This document shows, one piece after another, positions 31,302 to 40,532 of a stretch of 64,000 bases of DNA (position 1 is its first letter; every line of letters starts with the position of its first letter). The position numbers and the translations under genes are program-made. Below the pieces are notes generated by a model. That model saw only the letters and a list, made by a program, of their open reading frames with translations. It was not told the DNA's origin and searched no databases. Origin of the DNA: Bradyrhizobium hereditatis (GTDB taxonomy: Bacteria > Pseudomonadota > Alphaproteobacteria > Rhizobiales > Xanthobacteraceae); the NCBI RefSeq assembly GCF_020329435.1, contig NZ_JAGKJK010000008.1:124001-188000 (forward strand), read 5' to 3'.

Positions 31302-31835
31302 CTTGTCTCTCCGTTCGTGCAGTCCAGGCCGGCCTTGCCACCGGGTGGGGCGCCCGGCGTTTGACCGCCTTATTTTCTTGATCACTGTGTGCGCGCTGCC
31401 GCACATGGCCGGCAGCGCGAGCCTATGAACTTGGAAGGGCCGGACTGGTTCCAGCAGGTTGTCGGGGAAAAATTCGGCTGATCGCCGCAGAGCCCGGCAA
31501 CAAGAGACAGTAGCGATCAGCCCAGCCGGCGCATGCGATTTGGCGCAGCCAGGCGCGGTTGGATTCCCTTCGCCAGCCGCAAGGTCGTGCGCCGTGGACA
31601 TCGGCGCTCGCACGTCGGCACCACGATGGTGTAGCGAGTTAGCGCCGATGCCGTGCATTTCTCGGTCGAAGGGCGTCCGTAGTAACCATGTCACACGGAG
31701 CGCCTAGACTCGCCATAAAATCAGTCCGATTGGGACACAATGTCGGCGAGTAGCGTTGAAAACCTACTCGTCTGCGCAACGCGCAATTCAGCAAATAACA
31801 AAAATAAAAATGGGGAACACAAAGGGGGGACCGCA
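31302..31835. other. Intergenic region upstream of double-domain receptor 1
   Basis: No gene is supported. The last 120 bases carry an element (31717-31751) that is repeated before the second receptor gene, and an A-rich stretch just before the ribosome site AAAGGGGGGA. Confidence 0.5.
31717..31751. repeat. Upstream element shared with receptor 2 (copy 1)
   Basis: AAAATCAGTCCGATTGGGAC and following ACAATGTCGGCGAG match 34453-34489 closely. Within it GACACAATGTC (31734-31744) is a GACA/TGTC inverted repeat and a candidate operator. Confidence 0.6.
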
Positions 31836-34193
31836 ATGCGGGCTAATACCGATTCACGTCCACAAACAGGGCAGATCTCCCGGTCTCGGACCGGAGAGGC
31901 CGTGCGCCGGCTTCTCGCCGCGCCTCGGCGTAAGGCGGCAGCGGCGCTGATGCTGGCCGCGCTTGCCGCGCCGACGCTCGCGGATAGGGCGTTGTCGGCG
32001 CCGGGCGACAACGAGATCCGGATCGGCAACACCATGCCCTATACCGGCCCGGCCTCCGCCTATGGCGTGATCGGCAAGGTGCTCGCGGCGTATTTCGACA
32101 AGGTCAATGCCGAGGGTGGCATCAGGGGCCGCAAGATCAATTTCATTTCCTATGACGACGCCTACAATCCGACCAAGACGATGGAGGCAACCCGCAAGCT
32201 CGTCGAGGAAGACAACGTCCTCTTTATTTTTGCGAGCCTCGGCACCAACACCAGCCAGGCCGTCCACCCCTATCTGAACTCGAAGAAGATCCCGCAGCTC
32301 TTCGTCGCCTCTGGTGCCTCGATGTGGGACCAGCCGCGCGATTTTCCCTGGACCATGGGCTTTCTGCCCAGCTACCAGACCGAAGCCCACATCTATTCCC
32401 ATTACATCCTGGAGAACCATCCGCGCGGCAAGATCGCGGTGCTCTATCAGGATGACGGTTTCGGCAAGGATTACCTCAAGGGTCTGAGGGACGGCCTCGG
32501 CGGGAAGGTTCCGATCGTGGCGGAAGCGCCCTACAAGGTGACGGACACCAACATCGATGCCCAGATCGCTAAGCTGAAGGCCTCGGGCGCCGACATTTTC
32601 ATGCAGTTCACGACGCCGAAATTCGCCACCATGGCGATCCGCCGGCTGGCCGACCTCAACTGGAAGCCGGTGCATTTCCTCGCCTCGGTGTCTGAATCGG
32701 TTTCGGCCGTGATGGCGCCGGCAGGCCTGGAAAACGGCGAAGGCATCATGTCGGCCATGTACCGCCTGGAGGGCGAGGATGCGCAAGCCGCGGGACCTGC
32801 GGCGTTCCGCGACTGGAGCGCCTTCATGGAGCGCTATGTCCCGAGCATCAGCAAATCGAACGGCCAGGCAGTCTACGCCTATCTGAACGCCAAGCTCGTC
32901 GTCGAAGTCCTGAAGAACTGCGGCGACGACCTGTCGCGTGAAAACATCATGAAGCAGGCCCGCTCGATCAAGGGTCTGCAGATTCCGATGATGGTGCCGG
33001 GCATCCTGATCAACACCAGCCCGTCCGATCATGCGACGATCGAGCAGATGCGGATGATGCGCTTCACCAATGGCCACTGGCAGTTCTTCGGCCCGGTGCG
33101 CAGCGGCATCGATCCGGGCACCGTCAGCGACTCCTTCAAGACGCTGTTCAAATACGGCACCGCGACCAAGCGTGAACTGGCCAACCAGCTCAACGCCAAC
33201 ACGGTGAGCTTGATGACCGGTTCATTCGGTTCGACCTATGCCCAAGTGGGCGCCGATCTCGCCTCCGTGCTCGACAACGGCACGGCGCTGCGGATTCTTC
33301 CCGTGATGGGCCGCGGCTCGGTGCAGGCGGTGGCGGACATTCTGCTGCTGCGCGGCGTCGATGCCGGCATCGTGCGCAAGGACACGCTCTCCTATCTCGA
33401 CCGCAAGGACTTTGCCAAGGACATCCGCAACCAGTTCGTCTATGTCGCGAAGATGTTCAATGAGGAAATGCACGTCCTCGCGCCCAAGACCATAACCAAC
33501 GTGCGGGATCTCGACGGCAAGACGGTGGTCGTCGACTTGCCCGACAGCTCGACCTTCGTGACCGCGATCAACGTGTTCGAGCGTCTCGGCATCAGGCCGC
33601 ACTTGGTCTATCAGGAGCCGCGCCTTGCGGTGGACATGCTGCGCAAGGGTGAAGTCGATGCGATCGTGGCGATCGAGGGCAAGCCAGTGCAGTGGCTGAA
33701 CCAGATCACCGACCGCAACCTGCATCTGGTTCCGGTCGACTATGCCAAGACGCTGCAGGAGGAATATCTGCCGTCCAAGCTTTCGTCGCAGGACTATCCG
33801 AACCTGCTGGCGGATGGCGGGTCGGTCGAGACGATCGCGGCCGAAGCGGTGCTGGCGTCGTATAACTGGGCGCCGAACAGCGACCGCTATCGCCGTCTGG
33901 CGCTCCTCGTCGACACCATGTTCGACAAGGTTGCGCAGTTGCAGCGGCCGCCATTCCATCCGAAGTGGAAGGAAATGGCGCCGCGGGCGACGGTGTCGGG
34001 CTGGACCCGCTTCAAGGCGGCGCAGGAATGGCTCGACCGCAATATGCCTGCAAGCGCGGCCGTATCGTCGGCATCAGGCGCTGTGCCGGTGCCGCCGGCA
34101 GCTGCCGCGCTCTCTCCGCAGGAACGCGATCCCCTCTATCGCGAGTTCCTGGAGTGGCGCGCCAACCGCGCCAAAGCGGCCGGCAACCGGTAG
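31836..34193 (+). CDS. Double-domain periplasmic receptor: BCAA-type + TAXI-type
   Basis: A 785-residue exported protein. A long arginine-rich leader precedes the hydrophobic signal (AAAALMLAALAAPTLA). Residues about 58-420 are a Peripla_BP_6/LivJ-type domain (NEIRIGNTMPYTGPASAYG, VNAEGGIRGRKI, RKLVEEDNVLFIFA). Residues about 450-745 are a TAXI-type TRAP receptor domain (NTVSLMTGSFGSTYAQVGAD, then GSVQAVADILLLRGVDAGIV). The two domains normally belong to separate ABC and TRAP systems. No permease, ATPase or DctM gene is present. The C-terminal 50 residues are Ala/Pro-rich. It is tandemly duplicated at 34555. It may feed remote transporters or act as a sensor. Confidence 0.85.
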   Translation: MRANTDSRPQTGQISRSRTGEAVRRLLAAPRRKAAAALMLAALAAPTLADRALSAPGDNEIRIGNTMPYTGPASAYGVIGKVLAAYFDKVNAEGGIRGRKINFISYDDAYNPTKTMEATRKLVEEDNVLFIFASLGTNTSQAVHPYLNSKKIPQLFVASGASMWDQPRDFPWTMGFLPSYQTEAHIYSHYILENHPRGKIAVLYQDDGFGKDYLKGLRDGLGGKVPIVAEAPYKVTDTNIDAQIAKLKASGADIFMQFTTPKFATMAIRRLADLNWKPVHFLASVSESVSAVMAPAGLENGEGIMSAMYRLEGEDAQAAGPAAFRDWSAFMERYVPSISKSNGQAVYAYLNAKLVVEVLKNCGDDLSRENIMKQARSIKGLQIPMMVPGILINTSPSDHATIEQMRMMRFTNGHWQFFGPVRSGIDPGTVSDSFKTLFKYGTATKRELANQLNANTVSLMTGSFGSTYAQVGADLASVLDNGTALRILPVMGRGSVQAVADILLLRGVDAGIVRKDTLSYLDRKDFAKDIRNQFVYVAKMFNEEMHVLAPKTITNVRDLDGKTVVVDLPDSSTFVTAINVFERLGIRPHLVYQEPRLAVDMLRKGEVDAIVAIEGKPVQWLNQITDRNLHLVPVDYAKTLQEEYLPSKLSSQDYPNLLADGGSVETIAAEAVLASYNWAPNSDRYRRLALLVDTMFDKVAQLQRPPFHPKWKEMAPRATVSGWTRFKAAQEWLDRNMPASAAVSSASGAVPVPPAAAALSPQERDPLYREFLEWRANRAKAAGNR

Positions 34194-34218
34194 TCACGGC
34201 AACTGTTCGAGATTGGAA

Positions 34219-34249
34219 CGGCCTGCCATGTGGCGGGCCGCCTTATTTT
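34219..34249 (+). terminator. Terminator-like hairpin after receptor 1
   Basis: CGGCCTGCC (34219-34227) pairs with GGCGGGCCG (34232-34240), with one G-U pair. CCTTATTTTG follows. It separates the two receptor genes into independent transcripts. Confidence 0.6.
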
Positions 34250-34452
34250 GGCCCACGCTTCCTGTTTTGTGCCGCGCGATCGCACCGGCCGACGCCAATT
34301 TTCGCGAATCCAAATATGGACGACAGCTGCGCAACTGTCACGCGCATGGACAAGCACGGGTACTGCGCGCAGTTTTGGTAACTCTAATGTCCTAAAATTG
34401 TCGTAGCCGAACACACGATCGACTAACTGCGCCAAACGTCTGGCCTTGACAC

Positions 34453-34489
34453 AAAATCAATCCAATTGAGACACAATGTCTCCGAGTGG
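34453..34489. repeat. Upstream element shared with receptor 1 (copy 2)
   Basis: AAAATCAATCCAATTGAGAC and following ACAATGTCTCCGAG match the element at 31717. The inverted repeat GACACAATGTC is exact (34470-34480). TTGACA at 34446-34451 just upstream could be a -35 element. Confidence 0.6.
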
Positions 34490-34554
34490 GCCTGAAACGG
34501 TACATCTTTCGCAGCTCGAAAAATCACACAATAGTATTGCTCAAAGGGGGCAGA

Positions 34555-36933
34555 ATGCGGGTTTTGATCAACACTCGTGGGGCAGCGCAATGGTCCGGGT
34601 CCGTGGCCCGTGAAGCCCTGCGTCGGCTTTTCACCGCGCCTCGGCGCAGCGCGGCAATGGCACTGGCGCTTGCCGCAATGGCCGGCTCGGCGATGAGCGA
34701 ACAGGCGTATGCGGCGCCGCCGACCAGCAACGAAATCCGCATCGGCATCACGGCTCCCTATACCGGTCCGGCTTCGGCGTACGGCGTCATCGCCAAGGTC
34801 ATCGTGGCCTATATGGACAAGGTCAATGCCGAAGGTGGCATCAACGGCCGCAAGGTCAACATGATCACCTATGACGACGCCTACGAACCCACAAAGACGA
34901 TGGAGATGACCCGCAAGCTTGTCGAAGAGGACCAGGTTCTCTTCACCATGGCGGCCATCGGTACCAACACGAACGCGGCAATCCAGCCTTATCTGAATTC
35001 AAAGAAGGTCCCGCAGCTTTTTGCGTTGTCAGGTGCGGCAGCCTGGGACCAGCCGCAGGAGTTTCCCTGGACCATGGGCTTCCTGCCGACCTACATTGCC
35101 GAAGCCCAGATTTATGCGCAGTATATTCTCGAGAACCATCCGCGCAGCCGGATCGCCGTCCTCTATCAGGAGGACGGAATGGGCAAGGAATATCTCAAGG
35201 GCCTGAAGGACGGTCTGGGCGGCAAGGTGCCGATCGTGGCCGAGGCGCCGTACAAGGTCACCGACACCAATATCGATGCGCAGATGGCCAGGCTGAAGGC
35301 CTCCAACGCTGACGTCTTCATTGAGTTCACTACGCCGAAGTTCGCCATCATGGCGATCCGGCGAGCCGCCGAACTCGGCTGGAGGCCGAATCATTTCGTC
35401 GCCTCGATCGCCAACTCCTATTCGGCCGTGATTCAGCCGGCGGGCCCGCAAAATGCGGAAGGCGTGTTGTCGGCGGCATACCGGCTGGAGGGCGAGGACT
35501 CGGCGGCGGCTGGTGACGCGGCGTTCCGCGAATGGACCGCCTTCATGCAGCGCTATGTGCCGAGCGTCAGCAGGACCAACGGCCAGGCCGTTCTCGGTTA
35601 TCTGGTCAGCCGATCGCTGGTCGAGGTGCTGAAGAATTGCGGCGACGATCTCTCGCGTGAGAATATCATGAAGCAGGCGCGCTCGCTCAAGGGCATCCAG
35701 CTTCCGATGATGGTGCAGGGCATCCTGATCAACACTAGCCCGTCCGACCATGCGCCGATCGAGCAGATGCGCATGATGCGTTTCACCAACGGCCAGTGGC
35801 AGCACTTCGGCCCGGTGCGCAGCGGCATCGATCCGGGCGCGGTCAGCGATTCCTTCAAGACGATCTTCAAGTACGGCACCGCCACCAAGCGCGATCTGGC
35901 CAACCAGCTCAACGCCAACACGGTGAGCTTGATGACCGGTTCGTTCGGCTCGACCTACGCCCAGGTGGGGGCCGATCTCGCCTCCGTGCTCGACAACGGC
36001 ACGGCGTTGCGGATTCTCCCGGTCATGGGCCGTGGCTCGGTGCAGGCGGTGGCCGACATCCTGCTGCTGCGCGGCGTCGACGCCGGCATCGTCCGCAAGG
36101 ACACGCTCGCCTATCTCGACCGTAAGGACTTTGCCAAGGATATCCGCAACCAGTTCGTCTATGTCGCGAAGATGTTCAACGAGGAAATGCACGTCCTCGC
36201 GCCGAAGACGATCACCAGCATGCGCGAACTCGACGGCAAGACCGTGGTGGTCGATTTGCCCGACAGCTCGACCTTCGTGACGGCGATCAACGTGTTCGAG
36301 CGTCTCGGCATCAGGCCGCACCTGATCTACCAGGAGCCGCGCCTTGCGGTGGACATGCTGCGCAAGGGCGAGGTCGACGCCATCGTGGCGATCGAAGGCA
36401 AACCGTTGCAGTGGCTGAACCAGGTCAATGATCGCAACCTGCATCTGGTGCCGGTCGACTACGCCAAGACGCTGCAGGAGGAATATCTGCCGTCCAAGCT
36501 TTCGTCGCAGGACTATCCCGGCCTCGTAGCGGAGGGCGGCTATGTCGAGACGATCGCGGCCGAAGCGGTGCTGGCGTCGTATAACTGGGCGCCGAACAGC
36601 GACCGCTATCGCCGTCTGGCGCTCCTCGTCGACACCATGTTCGACAAGGTTGCGCAGTTGCAGCGGCCGCCATTCCATCCGAAGTGGAAGGAAATGGCGC
36701 TGCGCGCGACGGTGTCGGGCTGGACCCGCTTCAAGGCGGCGCAGGAATGGCTCGACCGCAACATGCCGCTGGCTTCAGGCTCTGCCGTATCGTCGGCATC
36801 GGCCGCCGTGCCCGCGCCGCCGCCGGTGGCCGCGCCAGCCGCCACCGCGTTCTCTCCGCAGGACCGCGATCCTCTCTATCGCGAATTCCTGGAGTGGCGC
36901 GCCAACCGCGCCAAGGCCGGCCCGGCCAGGTAA
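34555..36933 (+). CDS. Double-domain periplasmic receptor, tandem paralogue
   Basis: A 792-residue paralogue of the preceding gene, with the same order: leader and signal (AMALALAAMAGSAMS), Peripla_BP_6-type domain (about 60-420; NEIRIGITAPYTGPASAYG) and TAXI-type domain (about 455-750). The ligand-facing N-terminal half has diverged more than the C-terminal half. DNA around 36544-36697 is identical to 33826-33979, suggesting gene conversion. The promoter element is also duplicated. AAAGGGGGC precedes the ATG at 34555. The tail is Ala/Pro-rich and ends in the same EFLEWRANRAKA block. The pair probably binds two different ligands while keeping a shared output domain. Confidence 0.85.
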   Translation: MRVLINTRGAAQWSGSVAREALRRLFTAPRRSAAMALALAAMAGSAMSEQAYAAPPTSNEIRIGITAPYTGPASAYGVIAKVIVAYMDKVNAEGGINGRKVNMITYDDAYEPTKTMEMTRKLVEEDQVLFTMAAIGTNTNAAIQPYLNSKKVPQLFALSGAAAWDQPQEFPWTMGFLPTYIAEAQIYAQYILENHPRSRIAVLYQEDGMGKEYLKGLKDGLGGKVPIVAEAPYKVTDTNIDAQMARLKASNADVFIEFTTPKFAIMAIRRAAELGWRPNHFVASIANSYSAVIQPAGPQNAEGVLSAAYRLEGEDSAAAGDAAFREWTAFMQRYVPSVSRTNGQAVLGYLVSRSLVEVLKNCGDDLSRENIMKQARSLKGIQLPMMVQGILINTSPSDHAPIEQMRMMRFTNGQWQHFGPVRSGIDPGAVSDSFKTIFKYGTATKRDLANQLNANTVSLMTGSFGSTYAQVGADLASVLDNGTALRILPVMGRGSVQAVADILLLRGVDAGIVRKDTLAYLDRKDFAKDIRNQFVYVAKMFNEEMHVLAPKTITSMRELDGKTVVVDLPDSSTFVTAINVFERLGIRPHLIYQEPRLAVDMLRKGEVDAIVAIEGKPLQWLNQVNDRNLHLVPVDYAKTLQEEYLPSKLSSQDYPGLVAEGGYVETIAAEAVLASYNWAPNSDRYRRLALLVDTMFDKVAQLQRPPFHPKWKEMALRATVSGWTRFKAAQEWLDRNMPLASGSAVSSASAAVPAPPPVAAPAATAFSPQDRDPLYREFLEWRANRAKAGPAR

Positions 36934-36960
36934 TCAAGCAACGACGTTCGAGAATTGCAG

Positions 36961-36991
36961 CGGGCGGCTCCTTTAAAGGGCCGCCCGTTTT
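36961..36991 (+). terminator. Terminator of receptor 2
   Basis: CGGGCGGC (36961-36968) pairs with GCCGCCCG (36980-36987), with an inner CCTTT/AAAGG stem and a TTTT tail. Confidence 0.85.
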
Positions 36992-37032
36992 GCTGTCAGC
37001 AATGAGATGTGTAGGCCGGCATCGTTACCGGC

Positions 37033-37416
37033 TCACAGAACACCCTTGATGTCCGTCTTCGCGAAGTCGCTGCCGATGTAGAGCAGGGGGCAGCGATGCT
37101 GTTTCGCCACCTCATAGGCGAAGCAGTCGCCGAGATTGAGGCCGGCGGCGTGAACGCCTTTTCCCCACCGTGCATAGGCGCGCGCGGCCCTTCGTGCCGA
37201 GGCCAGTGAAACGGCGATGATGTTGAGGCCGAGCCCGTCGATCAGACCTTCCATCTCGTCGCCGACGTTGCGGCGGTCCGCGACGATCAATGCCTCGGCG
37301 ATCGTGACTGCCGAGATCAATATCTCGTCTTCTGTTTCCAGCGCGGCAATGCAGGCGTCGGCTTCGGCTTCACCGAGCACGACGGCCATGAGAGCGGACG
37401 TATCGACTGCGATCAT
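37033..37416 (-). CDS. vapC: VapC-type PIN-domain ribonuclease toxin
   Basis: A 127-residue PIN-domain toxin. The acidic active-site residues are all present: Asp5 (MIAVDTSAL), Glu41 (TIAEALIV), Asp97 (LNLGDCFAYEVA) and Asp117 (AKTDIKG), binding Mg2+ to cleave RNA. Length is normal. Its ATG overlaps the antitoxin stop by four bases (ATGA), giving translational coupling. VapC toxins usually cut initiator tRNA or rRNA when the labile antitoxin is lost. Nothing suggests inactivation. Confidence 0.93.
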   Translation of the reverse strand: MIAVDTSALMAVVLGEAEADACIAALETEDEILISAVTIAEALIVADRRNVGDEMEGLIDGLGLNIIAVSLASARRAARAYARWGKGVHAAGLNLGDCFAYEVAKQHRCPLLYIGSDFAKTDIKGVL

Positions 37417-37670
37417 CCAGGCAGGCCGTCATCGCCGTACAGAAAATCCTGGCTCCTTGCGGCGGTGGGGCCGGTCGCCGCCTTTGTCGCACCGCTGGCG
37501 CGTGCGGCCTCGAGCAAGGCGCGACGTGTCTTCCGGTCTGGCATCGCCGCGACCGGAACCAGACGCACGGCCGGCAGGCCATGACGGGTCAGTATGACTT
37601 CATCGCCGGCCTCGGCGCGTCGCACCAGCTCGGTCAACTGTCCCTTGGCTTCGGAGACGGGGATGCGCAT
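37413..37670 (-). CDS. vapB: VapB/Phd-type antitoxin
   Basis: An 85-residue antitoxin. The N-terminal Phd/YefM-like DNA-binding fold is clear (MRIPVSEAKGQLTELVRRAE, then AGDEVILTRHGLPAVRLVPV). The C-terminal part, which would wrap the toxin, includes MPDRKTRRALLEAARAS. Starts at 37691 or 37670 are possible; the family normally begins at the MRIPVSEAK position. It overlaps vapC by four bases. Autoregulation through the palindrome at 37712 is likely. Confidence 0.88.
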   Translation of the reverse strand: MRIPVSEAKGQLTELVRRAEAGDEVILTRHGLPAVRLVPVAAMPDRKTRRALLEAARASGATKAATGPTAARSQDFLYGDDGLPG

Positions 37671-37711
37671 AACGTGTCTTGATCCGATCATCTACGGATG
37701 AGGAACAATAG

Positions 37712-37721
37712 ACCAATTGGT
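37712..37721. promoter_or_regulatory. Palindrome upstream of vapBC, candidate operator
   Basis: ACCAATTGGT is a perfect palindrome 20-40 bases upstream of the antitoxin start, followed by GGTCCAATT, a partial second copy. VapBC pairs repress themselves from such sites. Confidence 0.5.
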
Positions 37722-37910
37722 GGTCCAATTCAATTGCCGCGTGCGGAAATCGAGCGCAAGCGATTGGCGCGGTCGCCAGCGCTTCCGCCCCGTTATGGAT
37801 ACCTACATGCCGACAACGCAGGGCTCAGCCGCATAAAATGGTGTATCGGCAAGCAGCAAAGCGCCGGAGTCATTCCCGCGCCATACGCCAAAATCTTTCG
37901 GAGGAAGTTC

Positions 37911-39137
37911 ATGTCGGCTCTGCCACTTTCGGGCATCAAAATTCTCGACCTGACGCGGGTGCTTGCGGGCCCGCTGTCGGCGCAGATGCTCGCCGATCTC
38001 GGCGCCGAGGTGATCAAGATCGAGCGTCCGGGCGGCGGCGACGACGCCCGCGCCTTCGGCCCGCCTTATCTGAAGGATCCCGAAGGCAAGAACAATAACA
38101 ACAACTCGTTCTACCTCTGCGCCAACCGCAACAAGAAGTCCGTCACCGTCAACATCGCGACGCCGGAAGGGCAGGACATCGTCCGCGAGCTCGCCAAGAG
38201 CTGCGATGTGATGATGGAGAATTACAAGGTCGGCGACCTCAAGCGATATCGGCTCGATTACGAATCGATCAAGGCGATCAACCCCGGCATCATCTATTGC
38301 TCCGTAACCGGCTTCGGCCAGACCGGCCCTTATGCGCCGCGCGCCGGTTACGACGCGATCCTGCAGGCGATGGGCGGATTGATGAGCGTTACCGGGCACA
38401 TCGATGGTGAACCCGGCGCCGGTCCGATGAAGGTCGGCCCCTCGATCGTCGACTACATGACCGGCATGAATTCCTCGATCGGCATTCTGGCCGCGCTCTA
38501 TCACCGCAAGGCCAATGGCGGGGAGGGGCAGCATGTCGACGTCTGCCTGTTCGACACCGTGATCGCCGCGCTGTCGCATTACGCGCAGATCTTCCTCGTC
38601 AACGGCCAGACCCCGCCGCGGCGCGGCACCTGGGGTAATGGCGGCATGCCGGCCGGCGTATTCCGCTGCACCGACGGCGAACTGATGCTGGTGGTCGGCA
38701 ATGACGGCCAATTCCAGCGCACCTGCGCCGTGCTCGGCGCGCCCGAGCTCGCGACCGATCCGCGCTTCATCAAGAACAACGACCGCGTCGCCCACGGCAA
38801 GGAGATCATGGCGATCTTCGCCGGGCTGTTCCTGAAGAAGCCGGTCGCCTATTGGCTGGAAGAGCTGGAGAAGGCCGGCGTGCCCTCAGGGCCCATCAAC
38901 GATTTCGCGCAGGTGTTCAACGATCCCCACGTGCAATCGCGCGGCATGAAGGTCAAGGTCAATCACCCCCTCGAGCCTGACCTGTCGCTGATCCGCAATG
39001 CCATCACCTTCTCCGGCACGCCGGTGAAGGAATATCGCGCTCCGCCGCTGCTCGGCGCCGATACCAATGACGTGCTGGCGACGATTGGGTACGATGAGGC
39101 GAAGGTGGAAGCCTTGAGGGCGCAGAAGATCGTCTAG
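37911..39137 (+). CDS. CaiB/BaiF family CoA transferase
   Basis: A 408-residue class III CoA transferase, moving CoA between acyl-CoA and free acid through an aspartyl-CoA thioester. The ATG at 37911 is behind GGAGGAAG. Signatures are LSGIKILDLTRVLAGPLSAQ, GAEVIKIERPGGGDDAR and VGPSIVDYMTGM, where the aspartate near residue 181 is the expected nucleophile, plus the late GVPSGPINDFAQVFNDPHV. Closest relatives are formyl-CoA/succinyl-CoA:carboxylate transferases. It is adjacent to tarD (convergent). Regulatory information is not visible. Confidence 0.93.
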   Translation: MSALPLSGIKILDLTRVLAGPLSAQMLADLGAEVIKIERPGGGDDARAFGPPYLKDPEGKNNNNNSFYLCANRNKKSVTVNIATPEGQDIVRELAKSCDVMMENYKVGDLKRYRLDYESIKAINPGIIYCSVTGFGQTGPYAPRAGYDAILQAMGGLMSVTGHIDGEPGAGPMKVGPSIVDYMTGMNSSIGILAALYHRKANGGEGQHVDVCLFDTVIAALSHYAQIFLVNGQTPPRRGTWGNGGMPAGVFRCTDGELMLVVGNDGQFQRTCAVLGAPELATDPRFIKNNDRVAHGKEIMAIFAGLFLKKPVAYWLEELEKAGVPSGPINDFAQVFNDPHVQSRGMKVKVNHPLEPDLSLIRNAITFSGTPVKEYRAPPLLGADTNDVLATIGYDEAKVEALRAQKIV

Positions 39138-39161
39138 ATCTACCTCAACCGCGTCCTTGGC

Positions 39162-40325
39162 TCACTCAGCCAGTTCGCGCATGACCTTGATCAGGTCGGA
39201 TTTTCCCTCGAAGCCGATGCCCGGCAGATCCGGCATGATGATGTGACCGTCTTGGACGCGAACGGAGTCGGGGAAGCCGCCGTAGGGCTGAAAGAGGTCC
39301 GGGTAGCTCTCATTGCCGCCCAGGCCCAGGCCTGCAGCAATGTTCAGCGACATCTGGTGCCCGCCATGGGGGATGCAGCGCGACGGCGACCAGCCATGCT
39401 GGGCCAGAACGTCGAGCGTGCGGAGATATTCGACAAGCCCGTACGATAAGGCGCAGTCGAATTGCAGCCAGTCCCGATCGGGCCGCATGCCGCCATAGCG
39501 GAGCAGGTTTCGCGCATCCTGATGTGAGAAGAGATTCTCGCCCGTCGCCATCGGGCCGGGATAGAATTCCGAGAGAGCGGCGTGAAGCGCGTAGTCCAGG
39601 GGATCGCCGGCCTCCTCGTACCAGAACAGCGGGTAGTCGCGCAGCATCTTCGCGTAGGCGATCGCAGTCTCAAGATCGAAACGCCCGTTGGCATCGACGG
39701 CGAGCCGCGCTTTCGGACCGATTTCCTCCAACACGGCCTCGATCCGTCCACGATCTTCGTCGATCGACGCTCCACCGATTTTCATCTTCACGACATTGTA
39801 GCCGCGGTTGAGATAGCCGCGCATCTCCGCCCGTAGCGCCGAGTTGTCCTTGCCGGGGTAATAATAGCCACCGGCCGCATACACGAAGACGCGGGGATTG
39901 GCTTCCCGGCCCTTCTTTTCGGCGAGAAGGCGGAACAGCGGCTTGCCGGCGATCTTCGCGACCGCGTCCCAGATCGCCATGTCGAGCGTGCCGACGGCAA
40001 CTGAACGCTCGCCGTGGCCGCCAGGTTTTTCATTGGACATCATCGCCGCCCAGATCCGATGCGGATCGAGATTGGAGCCGTCGTCATTGAGAAGGCTCGT
40101 GGGCTCGGCCTCGATAATACGATTGCGGAAGCGTTCCCGGATCAGGCCGCCCTGACCATAGCGGCCGTTGGAATTGAAGCCATATCCGACCACGCGGCGG
40201 CCGTCGCGCATGACATCCGTCACGACGGCGACGAGGCTAGCCGTCATCTTCGAAAAGTCGATGTAGGCATTCCGGATCGGGGAGGCGATCGGCTTGGTGA
40301 TCTCGACGACATCGACAATACGCAT
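39162..40325 (-). CDS. tarD: D-tartrate dehydratase (enolase superfamily)
   Basis: A 387-residue enzyme that dehydrates D-tartrate to oxaloacetate. All catalytic positions of the Bradyrhizobium enzyme are visible with a constant two-residue offset from the published numbering as I recall it: the K-x-K base VVKMKIGG (Lys180/Lys182), metal ligands Asp211 (VDANGRFD), Glu237 (WYEEAGDP) and Glu263 (TGENLF), and the second base His320 (CIPHGGHQ). The capping domain is complete. A divergent LysR-type gene starts 207 bases away and probably controls it. The downstream convergent gene is a CoA transferase. The assignment rests on these residues and overall likeness. Confidence 0.88.
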   Translation of the reverse strand: MRIVDVVEITKPIASPIRNAYIDFSKMTASLVAVVTDVMRDGRRVVGYGFNSNGRYGQGGLIRERFRNRIIEAEPTSLLNDDGSNLDPHRIWAAMMSNEKPGGHGERSVAVGTLDMAIWDAVAKIAGKPLFRLLAEKKGREANPRVFVYAAGGYYYPGKDNSALRAEMRGYLNRGYNVVKMKIGGASIDEDRGRIEAVLEEIGPKARLAVDANGRFDLETAIAYAKMLRDYPLFWYEEAGDPLDYALHAALSEFYPGPMATGENLFSHQDARNLLRYGGMRPDRDWLQFDCALSYGLVEYLRTLDVLAQHGWSPSRCIPHGGHQMSLNIAAGLGLGGNESYPDLFQPYGGFPDSVRVQDGHIIMPDLPGIGFEGKSDLIKVMRELAE

Positions 40326-40532
40326 GGCATTCCTTCCGTGTGGGCTCTCAGATCGCTCGATCCGCCCCCGCTGATTCTGCTATGCCGGAAACGACTATAC
40401 CGAACCGACTCGCGTCAGCGCCGCCTCTACAATGGGCGTCGGCTACTGCCTTGGTTCATACATCGTTAGGGCTGGATTTCGCGCCGGGCCAATGCTATTC
40501 GCGCAATTGGTTATGTTTATTTGGCATTACCG

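Noticed and set aside
35029..36678. 549-codon open frame antisense to the second receptor gene (and a similar one at 33222-33959)
   Set aside because: It mirrors a high-GC gene in the opposite frame, its product is His/Arg/Asp-rich without any domain, and the sense strand has clear domains.
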